A DNA stretch of 44,784 nt from Desulfosporosinus sp. GTDB taxonomy: Bacteria > Bacillota > Desulfitobacteriia > Desulfitobacteriales > Desulfitobacteriaceae. The notes beneath the pieces are model-generated. The model ran no database searches. It was not told the origin of the DNA and was given only the letters and a program-made list of their open reading frames with translations. The DNA lies in the NCBI GenBank assembly GCA_031292055.1, contig JARLHV010000072.1, forward strand, positions 1 through 44,784. Direction: 5' to 3'. Both the position numbers and the translations under genes were made by a program. How positions within the stretch are numbered: the first letter of the stretch is position 1; each line of letters starts with the position of its first letter. Shown here piece after piece: positions 43,559 to 44,784 of this stretch.

Positions 43559-44182
43559 ATGCTAACAGATGCATTAGCGAAGGCAATTGCTGAATTAGAA
43601 GAGCAGCAAGTGGCCGATTTGGTTAAAGAGCGTTTAGATAAGGGCATTCCTCCATTAGAAATTGTAAATTCGCTGCAGCAAGGTATGGCTGAGGCGGGTA
43701 ATCGCTTTGAGTCGGGTGAGTATTTTTTAGGCGAACTGATCATGTGTGGTGAAATCATGCAGGATTCTATGGTTATTTTAGAGCCTCTCCTGAGTGGTAG
43801 CAACGCTGAGTACAAGGGAAATGTTGTGATGGGCACAGTCAAAGGAGATATCCATGATTTAGGCAAGAACATCGTCGTGATGCTCCTTAAAGGGTCTGGT
43901 TATAATGTCATCGATTTGGGAGTGGATGTTTCGAAGGAAAAATTTATTGCGGCCATTAAGGAATCAAATGCTCCATTGGTAGGGATGAGTGTTCTTTTGA
44001 CTGGGTGTCAGGAATCTATGAAAGAAACGATTGAGGCAATTAGAGCGGCAGGATTGAATACCAAAGTTTTGATTGGTGGTAACTATATCGACGATGTTGT
44101 CCGAGACTATGTCGGGGCTGATTACAGTGCCCAAGCTGCGACCGATGGTGTAAAGATAGCCGATGAAATTTTTGGTGCGTAG
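43559..44182 (+). CDS. Corrinoid (B12-binding) protein 2
   Basis: 207 aa from ATG 43559 behind AAAGGGAG; the frame is open much further upstream but that part overlaps the 56-aa gene. Same architecture as the first corrinoid protein: helical cap with GEYFLGELIMCGEIM, cobalt ligand His99 in KGDIHDLGKN, then MSVLLTG and IGGNYID. The two corrinoid proteins are clearly related but diverged, so they may serve two substrates or two methyltransferases. Last gene of the operon. Confidence 0.94.
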   Translation: MLTDALAKAIAELEEQQVADLVKERLDKGIPPLEIVNSLQQGMAEAGNRFESGEYFLGELIMCGEIMQDSMVILEPLLSGSNAEYKGNVVMGTVKGDIHDLGKNIVVMLLKGSGYNVIDLGVDVSKEKFIAAIKESNAPLVGMSVLLTGCQESMKETIEAIRAAGLNTKVLIGGNYIDDVVRDYVGADYSAQAATDGVKIADEIFGA

Positions 44183-44229
44183 TTAGCGCTGGAGTGAGTG
44201 GCGTTGTGGAAGGCATTGAGATGACTAAA

Positions 44230-44265
44230 GATGATAGAGGCCTTTTAGGCCTCTAATCATCTTTT
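44230..44265 (+). terminator. Rho-independent terminator of the corrinoid operon
   Basis: GATGAT plus AGAGGCC (44230-44242) pairs with GGCCTCT plus ATCATC (44248-44261) with one bulged A, followed by TTTT. Confidence 0.9.
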
Positions 44266-44339
44266 AAAATCAATCGTTCTGGGGCGTTAAGGGCGCGGCT
44301 CTTGGTTGTAGTTTGCGAGTATTGGCAGTAGCGTAAAAC

Positions 44340-44372
44340 AGGAGGTGCCCATCTAAGTAGGTACCTCCTTAT
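44340..44372 (+). terminator. Second hairpin before the MFS gene
   Basis: AGGAGGTGCC (44340-44349) pairs with GGTACCTCCT (44360-44369) with one wobble, followed by TATTT. Probably a further terminator. Confidence 0.7.
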
Positions 44373-44445
44373 TTAATTTCCTGTTGAGCAATTTACAATA
44401 TAAACGAAAGCTGCTGAACGTTATTAGAATGGAGACTATAAAACG

Positions 44446-44703
44446 ATGAATACCGCCAATAGTGAGGTTGCTGAAGACGATCACAAAAGTCAAAAATATT
44501 TAGGTCGCAAAGGGCTCGTTGTCCTAATTGCCTTCTTAAGTGCTTTCATACCGTTATCGACCGATCTTTATCTTCCTGCTTTGCCGGGGATGGCCGAGTA
44601 TTTTAAGGCTGCGCCCAGTTTAATCAATCTTACGATTATACTGTTTTTTATTTTCAATGCGCCTGGTTTAATACCCCCGACTTCCAGTCGGGACAGCTTC
44701 TAG
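44446..44703 (+). pseudogene. MFS transporter (Bcr/CflA type) gene interrupted by an IS element
   Basis: GGAGA before the ATG. The first about 70 residues read like the N-terminus of a drug-resistance MFS transporter: a charged lead, then VVLIAFLSAFIPLSTDLYLPALPGMAEYF and a second helix starting NLTIILFFIF. After FNAPGL the sequence turns into unrelated LIPPTSSRDSF and stops, exactly where the IS left end begins. The rest of the gene should lie beyond the element, outside the window. Confidence 0.85.
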
Positions 44704-44784
44704 CGTGGAGCAAGTAGTAGCAGTCTGTTAAACTATATTAAAGGGGTGACAGCTGCTATGGTAGATTACAAAAAAGGAAGCCAC
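44670..44784 (+). mobile_element. IS200/IS605-family element, left end and start of tnpA
   Basis: A subterminal hairpin CCCGACT-TCC-AGTCGGG (44676-44692) is followed at 44758 by ATG and MVDYKKGSH, the usual start of IS200-type TnpA (Y1 transposase). GGGGTGAC upstream gives the ribosome-binding site. The exact left end is near 44670, after TTTAAT. The element runs past the window edge. These elements move as single strands and cut next to a short target. Confidence 0.85.
44758..44784 (+). CDS. tnpA: IS200-type transposase TnpA (partial, 5' end only)
   Basis: Only nine codons (MVDYKKGSH) are inside the window. They match the conserved start of IS200/IS605 TnpA proteins, and the position after the left-end hairpin agrees. 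Confidence 0.75.

Overview
The window looks like the chromosome of an anaerobic, spore-forming, low-to-mid G+C Firmicute of the Desulfosporosinus/Desulfitobacterium (Peptococcaceae) type. This rests on glycyl radical enzymes, corrinoid methyltransferases, an [Fe-S] dehydratase/activator pair, TTG/GTG starts behind strong AGGAGG ribosome-binding sites, and Gram-positive terminators. The genus is inferred from gene content only. I see no rRNA, tRNA or CRISPR array.

Layout. 1-3.9 kb: a Liv-type (branched-chain or other amino acid) ABC transporter, livHMGF, without a substrate-binding protein in view. 4.2-17.2 kb: an amino-acid/protein-degrading island. It holds an unassigned glycyl radical enzyme with two radical-SAM activases, a divergent pair for trans-3-hydroxy-L-proline (dehydratase of the proline-racemase fold plus a pyrroline-2-carboxylate reductase-like protein), a thioredoxin-like protein, a secreted sedolisin (S53) protease with C-terminal Ig-like domains, and a second glycyl radical enzyme that matches trans-4-hydroxyproline dehydratase (HypD) down to individual active-site positions. 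Read together this suggests: secreted protease -> (hydroxyproline-rich/collagen-like) peptides -> uptake -> 3- and 4-hydroxyproline -> proline.

17.2-22.5 kb: a polysaccharide deacetylase, a PhoB/PhoP-type two-component system, a lipoprotein and an unlisted 34-residue membrane protein. The two ends of this block carry helically phased TAAC boxes at the same distance from a -10 element, so they look like one regulon. 22.6-31.8 kb: DUF2157 and GDYXXLXY membrane proteins, a HgdB/HgdC-like pair resembling the double-cubane cluster protein and its reductase, a zinc-ribbon protein, an ABC-F ATPase, a hypoxanthine-DNA-glycosylase-like protein, a DUF4405 haem-type membrane protein and a DUF815 ATPase. 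32-38.8 kb: a membrane-anchored MutS-like ATPase, a coiled-coil protein, a DUF523 protein, a chemoreceptor preceded by a seven-unit phased repeat array, and asparaginyl-tRNA synthetase.

38.9-44.2 kb: a corrinoid methyltransferase cluster (GntR/HutC regulator, two corrinoid proteins, DUF2284 protein, methyl-H4folate methyltransferase, UroD-family methyltransferase, 56-residue protein). Three GTNTANAC sites fit operators of the GntR protein, one just downstream of a near-consensus promoter of its own gene. The window ends in an MFS transporter gene cut by the left end of an IS200/IS605 element whose tnpA begins in the last 27 bases.
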